Positions 44,398 through 53,671 of a stretch of 64,000 nt of DNA are shown here, in pieces. Numbering within the stretch: position 1 is the first letter of the stretch; each line of letters begins with the position of its first letter. The notes below the pieces were generated by a model. It was given only the letters and a program-made list of their open reading frames with translations. It was not told the DNA's origin and did not search any database. The translations under genes were made by a program, and so were the position numbers. The DNA comes from Castellaniella sp. GTDB lineage: Bacteria; Pseudomonadota; Gammaproteobacteria; Burkholderiales; Burkholderiaceae_B. The stretch covers positions 28,721 to 92,720 of the forward strand of contig JAHRWZ010000051.1 in assembly GCA_019104865.1 (NCBI GenBank). The letters are read 5' to 3'.

Positions 44398-45778
44398 TTG
44401 CCGCGCGCCAGCCCAGCCGGATCGCCAGCGCGGGCGCAAACACAAAGACCCCATAGACCGCCCAGGCCGCCTGCCGGGTGCCCTGCCATCCGCCCGGTTC
44501 GGTGAAGCCGGCCGCATTGGCGGCCATCCCGGCCACGCTGGCACCCAGCGCGATCGCATACAGCTGCATCGTCGTGATCGCGGCTGATGCGATGTTCCTC
44601 TGCTCTTGCGGCGCCGCCCGGAACACCCCGGTCAGCAGATGTGGCCAGCACAGTCCCACACCGAACCCCACAGCCAGAAGCAGGCTGGCCAGCAGGAAAA
44701 CAGGGGAATCCGGCGACGGCATGAACCAGGCCAGGCCAGCCAGCGCCAGCGCCGACAGGATCGGCCCCGACACCAGCAGACGACCGACGATGGCGCTGCC
44801 TCGTCCCGAGCTCACCAGCGAGCCCAGCGTCCATCCAGCCGACATCAGAGCCGACAGATACCCCGCATGCAGCGGCGACTGCGCATGCAGGACCTGCAGG
44901 AAATAGGGCACGAAGACTTCGGTCGTCACGCCGATGCTCAGCAGCCCGATCATGGCGTAGCGACGCCCCAGCGGATGAGTCAGCGACCACACCCCCTGGG
45001 GCAGAAAGCGCTGAGGAGCCCGGCGATCCATGCGCGCCATCCAGACGATCAGCAGCAGGCCGCCGACGACGCCGGCCGCCTGGGCGAACCAGGACGAAAA
45101 CAGGCTGGCGGATGACACGACCAGCACGGACGACACCAGCAGGCTCATACGCAGCAGCGGCGCATCCAGCCGGGCGCCACGGTCGCGGCCCTGCGGGCCC
45201 AGCTGGGTCACCAGCAGGATGAACAGCACGCCGCAGACCGGCAGTACCGCCCAGAATGCCCAGCGCCAATGCCCGGCCTCGGCGAACAGGCCGCCGATGG
45301 CAGGCCCCGCCAGGGTGGCGACCCCCCACATACCGGAAATCAGCGCCATGGCCCGCGCCCAAAGGCCTTCGTCGAACACCAGAGGAACCGTGGCATAGCT
45401 CAGGCTGAGCAGCATCCCGCCGCCCAGGCCCTGCCACACCCGGCCAAACAACAGCCAGGGCATGGTGGGCGCCAAGCCGCAGATCACCGTCCCGCACACG
45501 AACACAACCAGGCCCAGCAGAAAGGTCCGCCGCAAACCGTACCAACGGATGCCCAGGGGCGCGCATGAGGAGCCCATGATGGAGGCCGCTACGAACAGCG
45601 TCGTATTCCACGCGTACCAGGAGAGTCCACCGATATCCTGCACGACCGACGGTAGGATGGTGGTGGCGATAAAGACATTGATCGCGTGGGCAGCGACGCC
45701 GCCGGCCAGCGCAAGGGATCGCAGGCCATTGCGGCCTCGCAGCAGGGCACCCCACGAGGCGCGGGAGGATGAAGTCAT
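44375..45778 (-). CDS. MFS transporter (14-helix-like) between acnA and the repeats
   Basis: A 467-residue exporter-type MFS protein. Landmarks are ALAGGVAAHAINVFIATTILPSVVQDIGGLSW near 20-50, MGSSCAPLGIRWYGLRRTFLLG (motif A-like), GRVWQGLGGGMLLSLSYATVPLVFDEGLWARA near 105-135 and MWGVATLAGPAIGGLFAEAGHWRWAFW (motif C) near 143-170. The ATG at 45778 follows a terminator hairpin by only 7 nt, with no ribosome site. The frame is open to 45874, so the true start is unclear. The C-terminal RDDFRTK is encoded by the palindromic repeat. The substrate is unknown. Confidence 0.85.
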   Translation of the reverse strand: MTSSSRASWGALLRGRNGLRSLALAGGVAAHAINVFIATTILPSVVQDIGGLSWYAWNTTLFVAASIMGSSCAPLGIRWYGLRRTFLLGLVVFVCGTVICGLAPTMPWLLFGRVWQGLGGGMLLSLSYATVPLVFDEGLWARAMALISGMWGVATLAGPAIGGLFAEAGHWRWAFWAVLPVCGVLFILLVTQLGPQGRDRGARLDAPLLRMSLLVSSVLVVSSASLFSSWFAQAAGVVGGLLLIVWMARMDRRAPQRFLPQGVWSLTHPLGRRYAMIGLLSIGVTTEVFVPYFLQVLHAQSPLHAGYLSALMSAGWTLGSLVSSGRGSAIVGRLLVSGPILSALALAGLAWFMPSPDSPVFLLASLLLAVGFGVGLCWPHLLTGVFRAAPQEQRNIASAAITTMQLYAIALGASVAGMAANAAGFTEPGGWQGTRQAAWAVYGVFVFAPALAIRLGWRAARDDFRTK

Positions 45779-45785
45779 GAATGAA

Positions 45786-45808
45786 AATGCGGGCTGGGAG
45801 CCCGCATT
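45786..45808 (-). terminator. Intrinsic terminator after acnA (minus strand)
   Basis: AATGCGGGCT and AGCCCGCATT form a perfect 10-bp stem around a 3-nt loop, followed on the minus strand by TTTC. It lies downstream of the acnA stop at 45890 and just before the MFS start. Confidence 0.7.
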
Positions 45809-45835
45809 GTAGACAAAGAACCAAGATCTCACGGA

Positions 45836-45866
45836 CCTGCCAGCGGGGTGTTGCCCCCACCGGCAG
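45836..45866 (-). other. GC-rich hairpin downstream of acnA
   Basis: CCTGCC (45836-45841) and GGCAGG (45861-45866) pair, with GGGG/CCCC inside. It lies 24 bp after the acnA stop. There is no T-run, so it is probably a 3'-end stabiliser or part of a two-hairpin terminator with 45786-45808. Confidence 0.4.
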
Positions 45867-45889
45867 GAGACCAAACCCGCAGCCCGGCC

Positions 45890-48565
45890 CTAGCCCAGCA
45901 ACTGCCGGATCGCGTGCTGCAGGATCCCTCCGTGCCGATAGTAGGAGGCCTCGCTGGGCGTGTCGATGCGCACGAGCGCGTCGAATTCCACGTCGCCAGC
46001 CTTGACATGGACAGTCTTCGGGGTCTTGCCGTCGTTGAAGGCCTCGATGCCGGTGATCTCGAAGGTTTCCTTGCCGCGCAGACCCAGCGTCGTGGCATTC
46101 TGGCCTTCCGGGAACTGCAGTGGCAGCACGCCCATGCCGATCAGGTTCGACCGGTGGATCCGTTCGTAGGATTCGGCGATGACCGCGCGCACCCCCAACA
46201 ACACCGTCCCCTTGGCCGCCCAGTCGCGCGACGATCCCGAACCGTATTCCTTGCCGGCCAGGATCACCAGCGGGATGCCGGCTTTCTGGTAGTTCTGGGA
46301 GGCATCGAAGATCGTTGCGATCGGAGCCCCATCCTGCGTGAAATCCCGCGTCCAGCCGCCTTCGGTGTCGGGCGCGATCTGGTTGCGCAGCCGCACGTTG
46401 GCGAAGGTCCCGCGGATCATGACTTCGTGGTTGCCGCGCCGCGAACCGTAGGAATTGAAGTCCTTGGGCTGAACACCCTGCGACTGCAGATACTGGGCCG
46501 CCGGGGAATCCTTCGCGATCGAGCCTGCTGGACTGATGTGGTCGGTCGTGACCGAATCGCCCAGTTTTGCCAGCACCCGGGCACCGTGGATATCGCCGAC
46601 GGGATCCGGATCACGGCGCATGCCCTCGAAGTAGGGCGGATTGCGCACATAGGTGGATGCGTCATCCCAGCGGTACAAATCGCCTTCCGGTGTCGGCAAA
46701 TCGCGCCAGCGGTCGTTGCCCGCGAACACATCGGCGTAACCCCGGGTGTACATGTCCGCGGTGATCGAGGACCGGATGACATCCTGGACCTCGGCGCTGG
46801 TGGGCCAGATGTCACGCAGGTAGACGTCCTTGCCCTGGGGATCCTGGCCCAGCGGGGTCTTGTACAGATCGAAATCCATGGACCCGGCCAGCGCATAGGC
46901 GACGACCAGCGGCGGAGACATCAGGTAATTCATCTTCACTTCGGAATGGATGCGCCCCTCGAAGTTGCGGTTGCCGGACAGGACCGAGGCGACGGCCAGG
47001 TCATTGGCGCGGACAGCGTCGGAGATCTCCGGGATCAGCGGGCCGGAATTACCGATGCAGGTGGTGCAGCCATAGCCCACCAAATTGAAGCCCAGGGCAT
47101 CCAGATACTTCGTCAGGCCGGATTTTTCATAGTAGTCGGTGACCACTCGGGATCCTGGCGCAAGCGACGTCTTGACCCAGGGTTTGCGATGCAGGCCACG
47201 CTCGACGGCCTTTTTGGCCAGCAGGCCCGCCGCAACCATGACGGCGGGATTGGATGTATTGGTACAGGAGGTGATGGCGGCGATCGCCACGGCCCCGTGA
47301 TCGATCTGGAAATCCACGCCGCCGTCCATGTGGACTGACGCCGGGTGGGACTTCGGCGACCCCGGCAGCGCCGCCAGGGATTTGGCGAAGGAGGGCTTGG
47401 ATTCCGACAGCAGGATGCGGTCCTGCGGGCGCTTCGGCCCGGCGATGGACGGCACGACCGTGCCCAGGTCAAGTTCCAGGCGTTCGGAGTAATTCGGTTC
47501 ATGCGCCGCGTCGTGCCACAGCCCCTGGGCCTTGGCATAGGCCTCGACCAGCGCGACCTGCTCGGCCGGGCGCCCGGTGAAGCGCAGATAGTTCAGGGTC
47601 TCTTCGTCGATCGGGAAGATGGAGATGGTGGAACCGTATTCCGGGCTCATGTTGCCGATCGTGGCACGATTGGCCAGCGGCACCGAGGCAACCCCAGGGC
47701 CGTAGAATTCCACGAATTTGCCCACCACCCCGTGCTTGCGCAGCATGTCGGTGATGGTCAGCACCAGGTCGGTGGCCGTCGTGCCTTCGGGCAGCGCGCC
47801 GGACAATTTGAACCCTACCACCCGGGGAATCAGCATCGAGATCGGCTGACCCAGCATGGCGGCTTCAGCCTCGATGCCGCCCACGCCCCAGGCCACGACA
47901 CCCAGGCCGTTGACCATGGGCGTGTGCGAGTCCGTGCCCACACAGGTATCGGGATAGGCTTCGGTCTGGCCGTCGATCTGGCGGGTGAACACACCGCGCG
48001 CCAGGTGTTCCAGGTTGACCTGGTGGACGATGCCGGTGCTGGGCGGCACGACCCGGAAGCCATCAAAGGCGGTCTGCCCCCACCGCAGGAACTGGTAGCG
48101 TTCGACGTTGCGCTGGTATTCGATTTCGACGTTGCGGCGGTAGGAATCGTTGTGCCCGAAGTCGTCGACGATGACCGAGTGGTCGATGACCAGTTCGACG
48201 GGGGCCAGCGGATTGATGCGTTCGGGCTTGCCGCCCAGGGCCTGCATGGCCTCGCGCATCGCCGCCAGATCCACGACGGCCGGCACGCCGGTGAAGTCCT
48301 GCAGGATGACCCGCGCCGGCGTGAAGGAAATCTCCCGGCTGGGCTGGGCATCGGGATCCCAGGACGCCAGGGCGCGGATGTCGTCCGCCGTGACATCCCC
48401 GCCGTCTTCGGTGCGCAGCAAGTTTTCCAGCAGAATCTTCAGCCCGTACGGCAGGCGGGACGGGTCCAGGCCATGGTTTTTCAGGGCATCCAGGCGATAG
48501 ATGCGGTAGGGCTTGCCCCCCACATCCAGGGTCGAGCGTGCGCCAAAACTGTTGGGGTAAGCCAT
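45890..48565 (-). CDS. acnA: Aconitate hydratase AcnA
   Basis: An 891-residue aconitase of the AcnA/IRP type, converting citrate to isocitrate in the TCA cycle. Fe-S ligands are in [14 protein letters not shown] (about 430) and [14 protein letters not shown] (about 497-510). [31 protein letters not shown] lies near 228-258 and the C-terminal swivel domain has [29 protein letters not shown] near 770-800. AGGAGG precedes the ATG at the usual distance. The 48566-48848 gap upstream shows no recognised gene and should contain the acnA promoter. Confidence 0.97.
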   Translation of the reverse strand: MAYPNSFGARSTLDVGGKPYRIYRLDALKNHGLDPSRLPYGLKILLENLLRTEDGGDVTADDIRALASWDPDAQPSREISFTPARVILQDFTGVPAVVDLAAMREAMQALGGKPERINPLAPVELVIDHSVIVDDFGHNDSYRRNVEIEYQRNVERYQFLRWGQTAFDGFRVVPPSTGIVHQVNLEHLARGVFTRQIDGQTEAYPDTCVGTDSHTPMVNGLGVVAWGVGGIEAEAAMLGQPISMLIPRVVGFKLSGALPEGTTATDLVLTITDMLRKHGVVGKFVEFYGPGVASVPLANRATIGNMSPEYGSTISIFPIDEETLNYLRFTGRPAEQVALVEAYAKAQGLWHDAAHEPNYSERLELDLGTVVPSIAGPKRPQDRILLSESKPSFAKSLAALPGSPKSHPASVHMDGGVDFQIDHGAVAIAAITSCTNTSNPAVMVAAGLLAKKAVERGLHRKPWVKTSLAPGSRVVTDYYEKSGLTKYLDALGFNLVGYGCTTCIGNSGPLIPEISDAVRANDLAVASVLSGNRNFEGRIHSEVKMNYLMSPPLVVAYALAGSMDFDLYKTPLGQDPQGKDVYLRDIWPTSAEVQDVIRSSITADMYTRGYADVFAGNDRWRDLPTPEGDLYRWDDASTYVRNPPYFEGMRRDPDPVGDIHGARVLAKLGDSVTTDHISPAGSIAKDSPAAQYLQSQGVQPKDFNSYGSRRGNHEVMIRGTFANVRLRNQIAPDTEGGWTRDFTQDGAPIATIFDASQNYQKAGIPLVILAGKEYGSGSSRDWAAKGTVLLGVRAVIAESYERIHRSNLIGMGVLPLQFPEGQNATTLGLRGKETFEITGIEAFNDGKTPKTVHVKAGDVEFDALVRIDTPSEASYYRHGGILQHAIRQLLG

Positions 48566-48848
48566 TGCAAGTCCTCCTGGAGTCGATCGTATCCGCGCCC
48601 GCGGGCTTCCGCAAAAGCCCGACCGGCCTTATCCAATCCATCTTACACGCAATCCGGCCGAGCTCTCCATTCCGCCCATGGCGCGCCGGGGTCTTCTGCT
48701 CACGCGCTGCGAACGCGAACTTCCACGAGCGAGAATTGACTCATGTCAAGGAACCCTCGCCGAACGCCCGGTCACACATCGGGCCAGGGCGGATTTCCGC
48801 TGACCGAAGCCCTACACTGGACAATCTGCGAATCACTGGAGCCCCATC

Positions 48849-49478
48849 ATGGCGTTTCCCGCATTTTTCACCCAGGCCCCCCGCATCGTGCTGCATGACC
48901 CGCTGGCGCAATTGCTGGGCGCCTCGGACGACGGCCGGATCGAATACGGCTACGAGGACGCCGTGCGCCTGGCGGGCCATTCCTGTCCCACCGTAGCCGG
49001 TGCCTGGCTGATGACGGTGCATGCCCTGCGTGCGCTGTACCCCGGCGAGACCCCGGAACGCGGCAACGTGCTGGTGGAATTCGCCGATAGCGCCACCAAT
49101 GGCGTGACGGGCGTCATCGCCAACGTGGTCAGCCTGGTGACGGGCTCGACCACCGATACGGGGTTCAAGGGGCTGGGTGGCCGGTACGACCGCCGCGACC
49201 TGTTGCGATTCGATCAGCATGACCTGTCCGGCGAGATCGCCTTCATTCGACGCGACACGGGGGCCGGCGTCGACGTGTCCTACAGTGCTCAGCGCGTGCC
49301 GCCATCGGCGGCCGCGATGCCGCTGCTGCAGAAGATCCTGACCGGCCACGCCAGCGATGCGCAAAAACAGGAATTCGGTCAGTTGTGGCAGGACCGGGTG
49401 CGCCGCATCCTGGAGGCCGCCGACCAGCCCGGCGTGATCACGGTCAGCCAGCGGCAGCCGTCATCCCAGGTCCATTGA
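48849..49478 (+). CDS. FmdE-domain protein
   Basis: A 209-residue protein with an FmdE-like fold: GHSCPTVAGAWLMTVHALRALYPGETPERG near 45-75 supplies the Cys and His of the metal-binding family motif, and VIANVVSLVTGSTTDTGFKGLGGRYDRRDLLRFD follows. FmdE domains were named from the methanofuran dehydrogenase operon of methanogens but occur widely in bacteria, where their role is poorly defined. The C-terminal zinc-finger part of some members is missing. It stands alone and converges on the diguanylate cyclase gene. The function is unknown. Confidence 0.8.
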   Translation: MAFPAFFTQAPRIVLHDPLAQLLGASDDGRIEYGYEDAVRLAGHSCPTVAGAWLMTVHALRALYPGETPERGNVLVEFADSATNGVTGVIANVVSLVTGSTTDTGFKGLGGRYDRRDLLRFDQHDLSGEIAFIRRDTGAGVDVSYSAQRVPPSAAAMPLLQKILTGHASDAQKQEFGQLWQDRVRRILEAADQPGVITVSQRQPSSQVH

Positions 49479-49526
49479 CCGCAACTCCGCCATCCCGCCG
49501 GGGATGCCCTGCCGGACAACGGCGGA

Positions 49527-51068
49527 TCAGGCTGCTTCTCCTGGGATGGCCTCATCCGCGGAGCCGGCAAGGCCATCCCAGTCGGGCTGGCGCCGTTCGT
49601 GTGTCTGGTAGTACTCGAGCTTGTCCTGATACATGGCCTGGTCGGCTTCCTTCATGGCCTGCTCCAGTTTGCCATGATGGTGGCAGACGGCCAGCCCCGC
49701 CGAGACGCTGAGTGCCACGCCGCTGTAATACTGATTGTTCAGCTCGACCAACGAGCGGATGTTGTCCAGCACGACGTGGGCAGCGGCCTTGTCCAGCCCG
49801 GGCAACAGCACCATGAATTCGTCACCGCCGACCCGCGCGGCGTGCCCGGGACGATCGATCGCCTTGTTCAGGACCTCGCCGAAACGACGCAGCAGATCGT
49901 CGCCCGCCGCATGGCCCGATTCGTCGTTGACACGTTTCAGATTGTTCAGATCCAGGGCGATGAAAGACACCAGTGGCGTATGCTTGCGCGCCAGCCGACC
50001 CAGCTCGTCCACGAAATAGGACCGGTTCTTCAACTGGGTCAGCACGTCGTGCTGGCCCAGATATTCCAGATAGGCTTCGGCCTTCTTGCGCGCGGTGATG
50101 TCGGTCAGGGACAACAGCACCTGGGACCAGTCCTGCTCGCAGCCCTGAAACACCGAGAGCTGCAGATGGATGTACAGCAGATCGCCCTGCAGCGTGCGGT
50201 TCTGCACTTCCTTCTGGTGAAACAGCCTGCCTTCCCAGAGGTCGATCAGCTGTTCGGCAAACGAATCGCGGGTTTCATCGTGGAAGACGTCGCCGAGCCG
50301 CGACAGCAATTCGGCCCGCGAGGACGCCTTGAACATCTTCAGGGTGTAGTCGTTGACGTCCAGGACGCGGATCTCTTGGAGGCAGCGGTCGACGAATTCC
50401 TCGTGCACATCCAGGAAGGTCCGGAAATCGGTGACGCCATGGGCGCGCAACTCGTCGAATAATTTCTTGATCGCGCTGAAGTCCTCGACCCACAGGGACA
50501 CCGGGGCCTGCTCGAAGAACTCGCGCGCGTCCCGGGCGCTATCCTGTGCCCGGCGACGCAGCGTCTGCAGCTCGGTCACGTCTTCCATGGTGACCAGAAC
50601 ACGGTCCCAGGGCTGCTTGGCATCGGCCAGCACGACGCCCTTCAGCGACAGGTCCAGCCGCTTGCCTTGCAGGGTGTAATTGACGGTCAGGCCGTGGAAC
50701 CCGGCAAGACCATGCCAGAGCTGGTTCAGTTCCTCGGCGAAGCCGTCGAGCATATCGTCGCGAAAGACCTGGTCCAGATGCGCCAGCAGGTCTTCCTGGG
50801 AAGCGGCCTCGTACAAGGACAAGGTCTGCCGGTTGACCCGCAGCACCCGCATGAGGCGGGCGCAATCGGCCAGCCGCCGGCGATCCTGCAACGACCACGG
50901 GCGAAGGTCCTGGATGCCGGCCGCGCGCAATTCCTGGAAAAAGACATGCAGGGCGCTGTAGTCCTCTAGCCAGAAGGCCATGGGCGAGGCCTCGAACAGG
51001 TCCGGCAGGTGCGGATCAGGCCCAGCCGCCGGTTCCGTATTCGAATGTGATTGCGCCGTGGTGCTCAT
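49527..51068 (-). CDS. Diguanylate cyclase with two tandem PAS-type sensor domains
   Basis: A 513-residue cytosolic signalling protein. Two related sensor repeats are visible: SPMAFWLEDYSALHVFFQELRAAGIQDL (about 28-55) and APVSLWVEDFSAIKKLFDELRAHGVTDF (about 192-219), each followed by a LRVN/LDVN..TL..Y/MFKA stretch typical of PAS. The GGDEF domain covers about 335-490 with the active motif RVGGDEFMV near 418. It should make c-di-GMP. The residues before GGDEF read RPGHAARV, so the RxxD inhibitory site is not conserved. There are no membrane helices or signal peptide. The C-terminal 30 residues are acidic and unordered-looking. Confidence 0.93.
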   Translation of the reverse strand: MSTTAQSHSNTEPAAGPDPHLPDLFEASPMAFWLEDYSALHVFFQELRAAGIQDLRPWSLQDRRRLADCARLMRVLRVNRQTLSLYEAASQEDLLAHLDQVFRDDMLDGFAEELNQLWHGLAGFHGLTVNYTLQGKRLDLSLKGVVLADAKQPWDRVLVTMEDVTELQTLRRRAQDSARDAREFFEQAPVSLWVEDFSAIKKLFDELRAHGVTDFRTFLDVHEEFVDRCLQEIRVLDVNDYTLKMFKASSRAELLSRLGDVFHDETRDSFAEQLIDLWEGRLFHQKEVQNRTLQGDLLYIHLQLSVFQGCEQDWSQVLLSLTDITARKKAEAYLEYLGQHDVLTQLKNRSYFVDELGRLARKHTPLVSFIALDLNNLKRVNDESGHAAGDDLLRRFGEVLNKAIDRPGHAARVGGDEFMVLLPGLDKAAAHVVLDNIRSLVELNNQYYSGVALSVSAGLAVCHHHGKLEQAMKEADQAMYQDKLEYYQTHERRQPDWDGLAGSADEAIPGEAA

Positions 51069-51092
51069 GCTGATGGGCCTGTCGTTAGCGTT

Positions 51093-51108
51093 GGTAAATA
51101 ATATTACC
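51093..51108. promoter_or_regulatory. Short inverted repeat upstream of the diguanylate cyclase
   Basis: GGTAA and TTACC, 6-nt centre, about 25 bp before the cyclase start. On the minus strand the centre reads TATTAT and could be a -10. Tentative. No riboswitch was recognised in 51069-51294. Confidence 0.3.
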
Positions 51109-51294
51109 GTACATGGAAGGCATCTCCGACGGCCAGACTTGTTCAGAATGTCCCTAGCGGAAATCCCTATGGACGGGCATCAATATAAGACCATTTCGAT
51201 AGAGGATATGCTCCGCCTTACGCCCCGAAAATAGGTTCGGAGTTCAAAATGAATTTGCATCAGATTCGTGACAATAATTAGGATGGAGACTGTT

Positions 51295-52710
51295 TTGAAC
51301 CCCCCTGCCCTCACCCGACAGCAACGCCCCGAAGACGAACATCTGGGGTTGCCCGCCAACATTCTGTACGGATTCCAGCACGTTCTGACCATGTACGGCG
51401 GCATTATCGCCGTGCCGCTGATCGTCGGCCAGGCAGCCGGCCTGGCACCCGCCGAGATCGGCATTCTGATTGCATCCTGCCTGTTCATGGGCGGCCTGGC
51501 AACGCTGCTGCAGACCCTGGGCCTGCCGTTTTTCGGTTGCCAGCTGCCGCTGGTGCAAGGGGTGTCGTTTGCCAGCGTCGCCACGATCCTGGCGATACTG
51601 AGCGCCGGCGCAAGCCTGCCATCGGTCTTCGGCGCCGTCATGGCGGCGGCGTTGCTCGGGTTTCTGATCACCCCGGTCTTTTCCCGGATCATCCGGTTTT
51701 TCCCGCCCCTGGTGACAGGGTCGGTCATCACGACCATCGGACTGTCCCTGATGCCGGTGGCGGCGCACTGGGCCATGGGCGGCAATACCAAGGCGCCCGG
51801 CTTCGGCGGCACAGCCAACATCGGCCTGGCCGCCGCCACCCTGGTCATCGTGCTGCTGCTCAGCAAGCTGGGCAATGCGACGATCTCGCGTCTGTCCATC
51901 CTGCTGGCGATGGTGCTGGGCACGATGATCGCCTGGGGCGCCGGCATGACGAACTTTTCCAGGGTCATGGATGGTCCGGCCTTCGCCCTGCCGACGCTGT
52001 TCCACTTCGGCATGCCCGAATTCCATCCCGCCGCCATCCTGTCGATGTTTATCGTCATCCTGGTGGTGCTGGTCGAGACCTCCGCCGACATCCTGGCCGT
52101 CGGCGACATCATCAAGACCCCGATCGACTCCCGCCGCCTGGGCGACGGGTTGCGCGCCGACATGGTCTCCAGCATGGTGGCCCCCGTCTTCGGCTCGTTC
52201 ACCCAGAGCGCATTCGCCCAGAACGTGGGCCTGGTGGCCGTGACCGGCGTGAAAAGCCGCTACGTCGTCGCCACCAGCGGCATCATCCTGCTGGTGCTGG
52301 GTCTGCTGCCCGTCATGGGACGCGTGATCGCAGCCGTGCCGGCATCCGTCCTGGGCGGCGCAGGCCTGGTGCTGTTTGGCACGGTGGCGGCCAGCGGCAT
52401 CCGGACCCTGGCCAGGGTCGATTACGAGAACAACATGAACCTGATCATCGTGGCGACTTCGGTGGGCTTTGGCATGATCCCCATCGCCGCGCCGCACTTC
52501 TACGACCATTTCCCCGCCTGGGTCGCCACGATCTTTCATTCCGGCATCAGTTCGGCGGCCATCATGGCGATTCTTTTGAACTTGCTGTTCAACCATCTGA
52601 CGACGGGAAATCCCGACAAACCTTCCGTCTTCGCCGCTGGCACGGGCCACGACCAGAGCGCCACACCGCACGCGGATCCGCGCACACCGGCCAAGAGCCT
52701 CGCACACTGA
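51295..52710 (+). CDS. NCS2 family nucleobase:cation symporter (uric acid/xanthine type)
   Basis: A 471-residue, 14-segment permease importing a purine or similar base. It opens ILYGFQHVLTMYGGIIAVPLIVG and carries the NCS2 signature AFAQNVGLVAVTGVKSRYVVATSG (about 312-335), with FFGCQLPLVQGVSFA near 78. The TTG at 51295 (MNPPAL) has GGAG 6 nt upstream, so I prefer it over the ATG at 51283, which has no spaced ribosome site. No purine catabolic genes are adjacent. The uracil subgroup is less likely because of the Q-N-V-G motif. Confidence 0.92.
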   Translation: MNPPALTRQQRPEDEHLGLPANILYGFQHVLTMYGGIIAVPLIVGQAAGLAPAEIGILIASCLFMGGLATLLQTLGLPFFGCQLPLVQGVSFASVATILAILSAGASLPSVFGAVMAAALLGFLITPVFSRIIRFFPPLVTGSVITTIGLSLMPVAAHWAMGGNTKAPGFGGTANIGLAAATLVIVLLLSKLGNATISRLSILLAMVLGTMIAWGAGMTNFSRVMDGPAFALPTLFHFGMPEFHPAAILSMFIVILVVLVETSADILAVGDIIKTPIDSRRLGDGLRADMVSSMVAPVFGSFTQSAFAQNVGLVAVTGVKSRYVVATSGIILLVLGLLPVMGRVIAAVPASVLGGAGLVLFGTVAASGIRTLARVDYENNMNLIIVATSVGFGMIPIAAPHFYDHFPAWVATIFHSGISSAAIMAILLNLLFNHLTTGNPDKPSVFAAGTGHDQSATPHADPRTPAKSLAH

Positions 52711-52739
52711 CTGACGCGGGAACACCCGGTGACAAAAGA

Positions 52740-52759
52740 GGGCCCGGAAATCCGGGCCC
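52740..52759. other. Strong GC hairpin after the NCS2 gene
   Basis: GGGCCCGGA, AA, TCCGGGCCC: a 9-bp perfect stem 30 bp after the permease stop. The T-run is present only when read on the minus strand (CTCTTTTGTC), so as a terminator it would act on minus-strand transcripts. On the plus strand it is a bare hairpin. Confidence 0.5.
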
Positions 52760-52825
52760 ACGGGCCGGGCGGACCGGGTACTGGTGGTATGCTGCCTTCC
52801 TTCGCATCCCATCCCCGATCGCCCC

Positions 52826-53419
52826 ATGGAACACCTGAACGAAACCCTGTTTCTGTGGATCAATGCCACGAATCCATCGGCCTTCGGCCTGCTGCTCGGG
52901 CGTCTGCTGGCCAATGGCCTGGTCTACGTGTTTCCGTTGTATGTGGTCCTGAACTGGCTGCGCGCCGATGCCGCCGGACGTGAAGCCCTGCTGCAGGCCG
53001 TCCTGAGCGCCATTGTGGCCATGATCCTGTCCTGGGGGATCGCCCGGCTGTGGTTCCATCCCCGGCCTTTCGTCATTGGCCTGGGGCACCAGTACATGCC
53101 GCACGAGCCGACCGCGTCCTTTCCCAGCAACCACCTGAGCTTCATCTGGGCGGTCTGCGCGGGGCTCTGGGTGCATCCCGTGCGGCGCCGCGCCGCGATC
53201 ATCCTGGGGCTGCTGGGGTTGCCGGTTGCCTGGGCGCGCATCTACATGGGCATACATTTCCCGCTGGATATGGCGGGTGCCCTGATCACCGCCGTCATCG
53301 CGGCCATCCTGTGCCTGCCACTGCGCAATCGACTGATCCCCGGCCTGCGGCGCGCGATCGAGCCCATCTACCGGCTGGCGTTTGCCTGGCCGATTCGCAG
53401 GGGCTGGTTCCGCGCCTGA
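52826..53419 (+). CDS. PAP2-family undecaprenyl-diphosphatase (BcrC/YbjG-like)
   Basis: A 197-residue, multi-helix phosphatase. The three PAP2 motifs are RLWFHPRPF (about 76-84), PSNHLSF (about 98-104, with Asn in place of the usual Gly) and ARIYMGIHFPLD (about 135-146). Members dephosphorylate undecaprenyl diphosphate for recycling of the cell-wall lipid carrier, at the outer face of the inner membrane, and give bacitracin tolerance. The ATG at 52826 fits family length; the frame opens at 52784. It converges on the DUF2783 gene. Confidence 0.9.
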   Translation: MEHLNETLFLWINATNPSAFGLLLGRLLANGLVYVFPLYVVLNWLRADAAGREALLQAVLSAIVAMILSWGIARLWFHPRPFVIGLGHQYMPHEPTASFPSNHLSFIWAVCAGLWVHPVRRRAAIILGLLGLPVAWARIYMGIHFPLDMAGALITAVIAAILCLPLRNRLIPGLRRAIEPIYRLAFAWPIRRGWFRA

Positions 53420-53436
53420 GACAGCGGATCACAGGA

Positions 53437-53667
53437 TCAGCCCACGGCGCCCTCCCGCGCGATGGCCATGGCTTCGCGCAACACGGACAGATCGCCGATG
53501 TGATTGGACAGCAGCAAGATCAGCCGGGCGTTGACCTGCTGGCTCTGCTCGTCGCTAAGATCGCGGTGCAGCTCAACCAACGCTTCGTAGAAGTCATCGC
53601 CCGGCTCGTAGGCCCGCACATAGTGGCGGCCTAGCTCGCCGAAATTCAGATTCAGATTCAAGGCCAT
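53437..53667 (-). CDS. DUF2783 protein, last gene of the oxygenase locus
   Basis: A 76-residue protein, MALNLNLNFGELGRHYVR..., with EPGDDFYEALVELHRDLSDEQSQQVNARLILLLSNHIGD matching what I recall of DUF2783. Proteins of this family are found next to FAD monooxygenases of the MhpA type, but no function is established. The start at 53667 has GGAG about 7 nt upstream and is 4 bp after the monooxygenase stop, so the two are cotranscribed and probably work together. It is helix-rich and acidic, without Cys. It may be a small accessory protein for the flavoenzyme. Confidence 0.85.
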   Translation of the reverse strand: MALNLNLNFGELGRHYVRAYEPGDDFYEALVELHRDLSDEQSQQVNARLILLLSNHIGDLSVLREAMAIAREGAVG

Positions 53668-53671
53668 GGAT

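Noticed and set aside
47345..48739. 464-codon plus-strand open frame (and 45848-47338, 496 codons)
   Set aside because: Both lie antisense to acnA, which has unmistakable Fe-S motifs; their translations show no domain.
49491..49506. CATCCC-GCCG-GGGATG hairpin between the FmdE and cyclase genes as a terminator
   Set aside because: The stem is only 6 bp and has no T-run on either strand.
51069..51294. Purine or guanidine riboswitch before the NCS2 permease
   Set aside because: No conserved riboswitch core could be recognised by eye; a covariance-model scan would decide.
51244..52914. 556-codon minus-strand open frame
   Set aside because: It is antisense to the NCS2 permease; Asp/His/Gln-rich, no recognisable fold.
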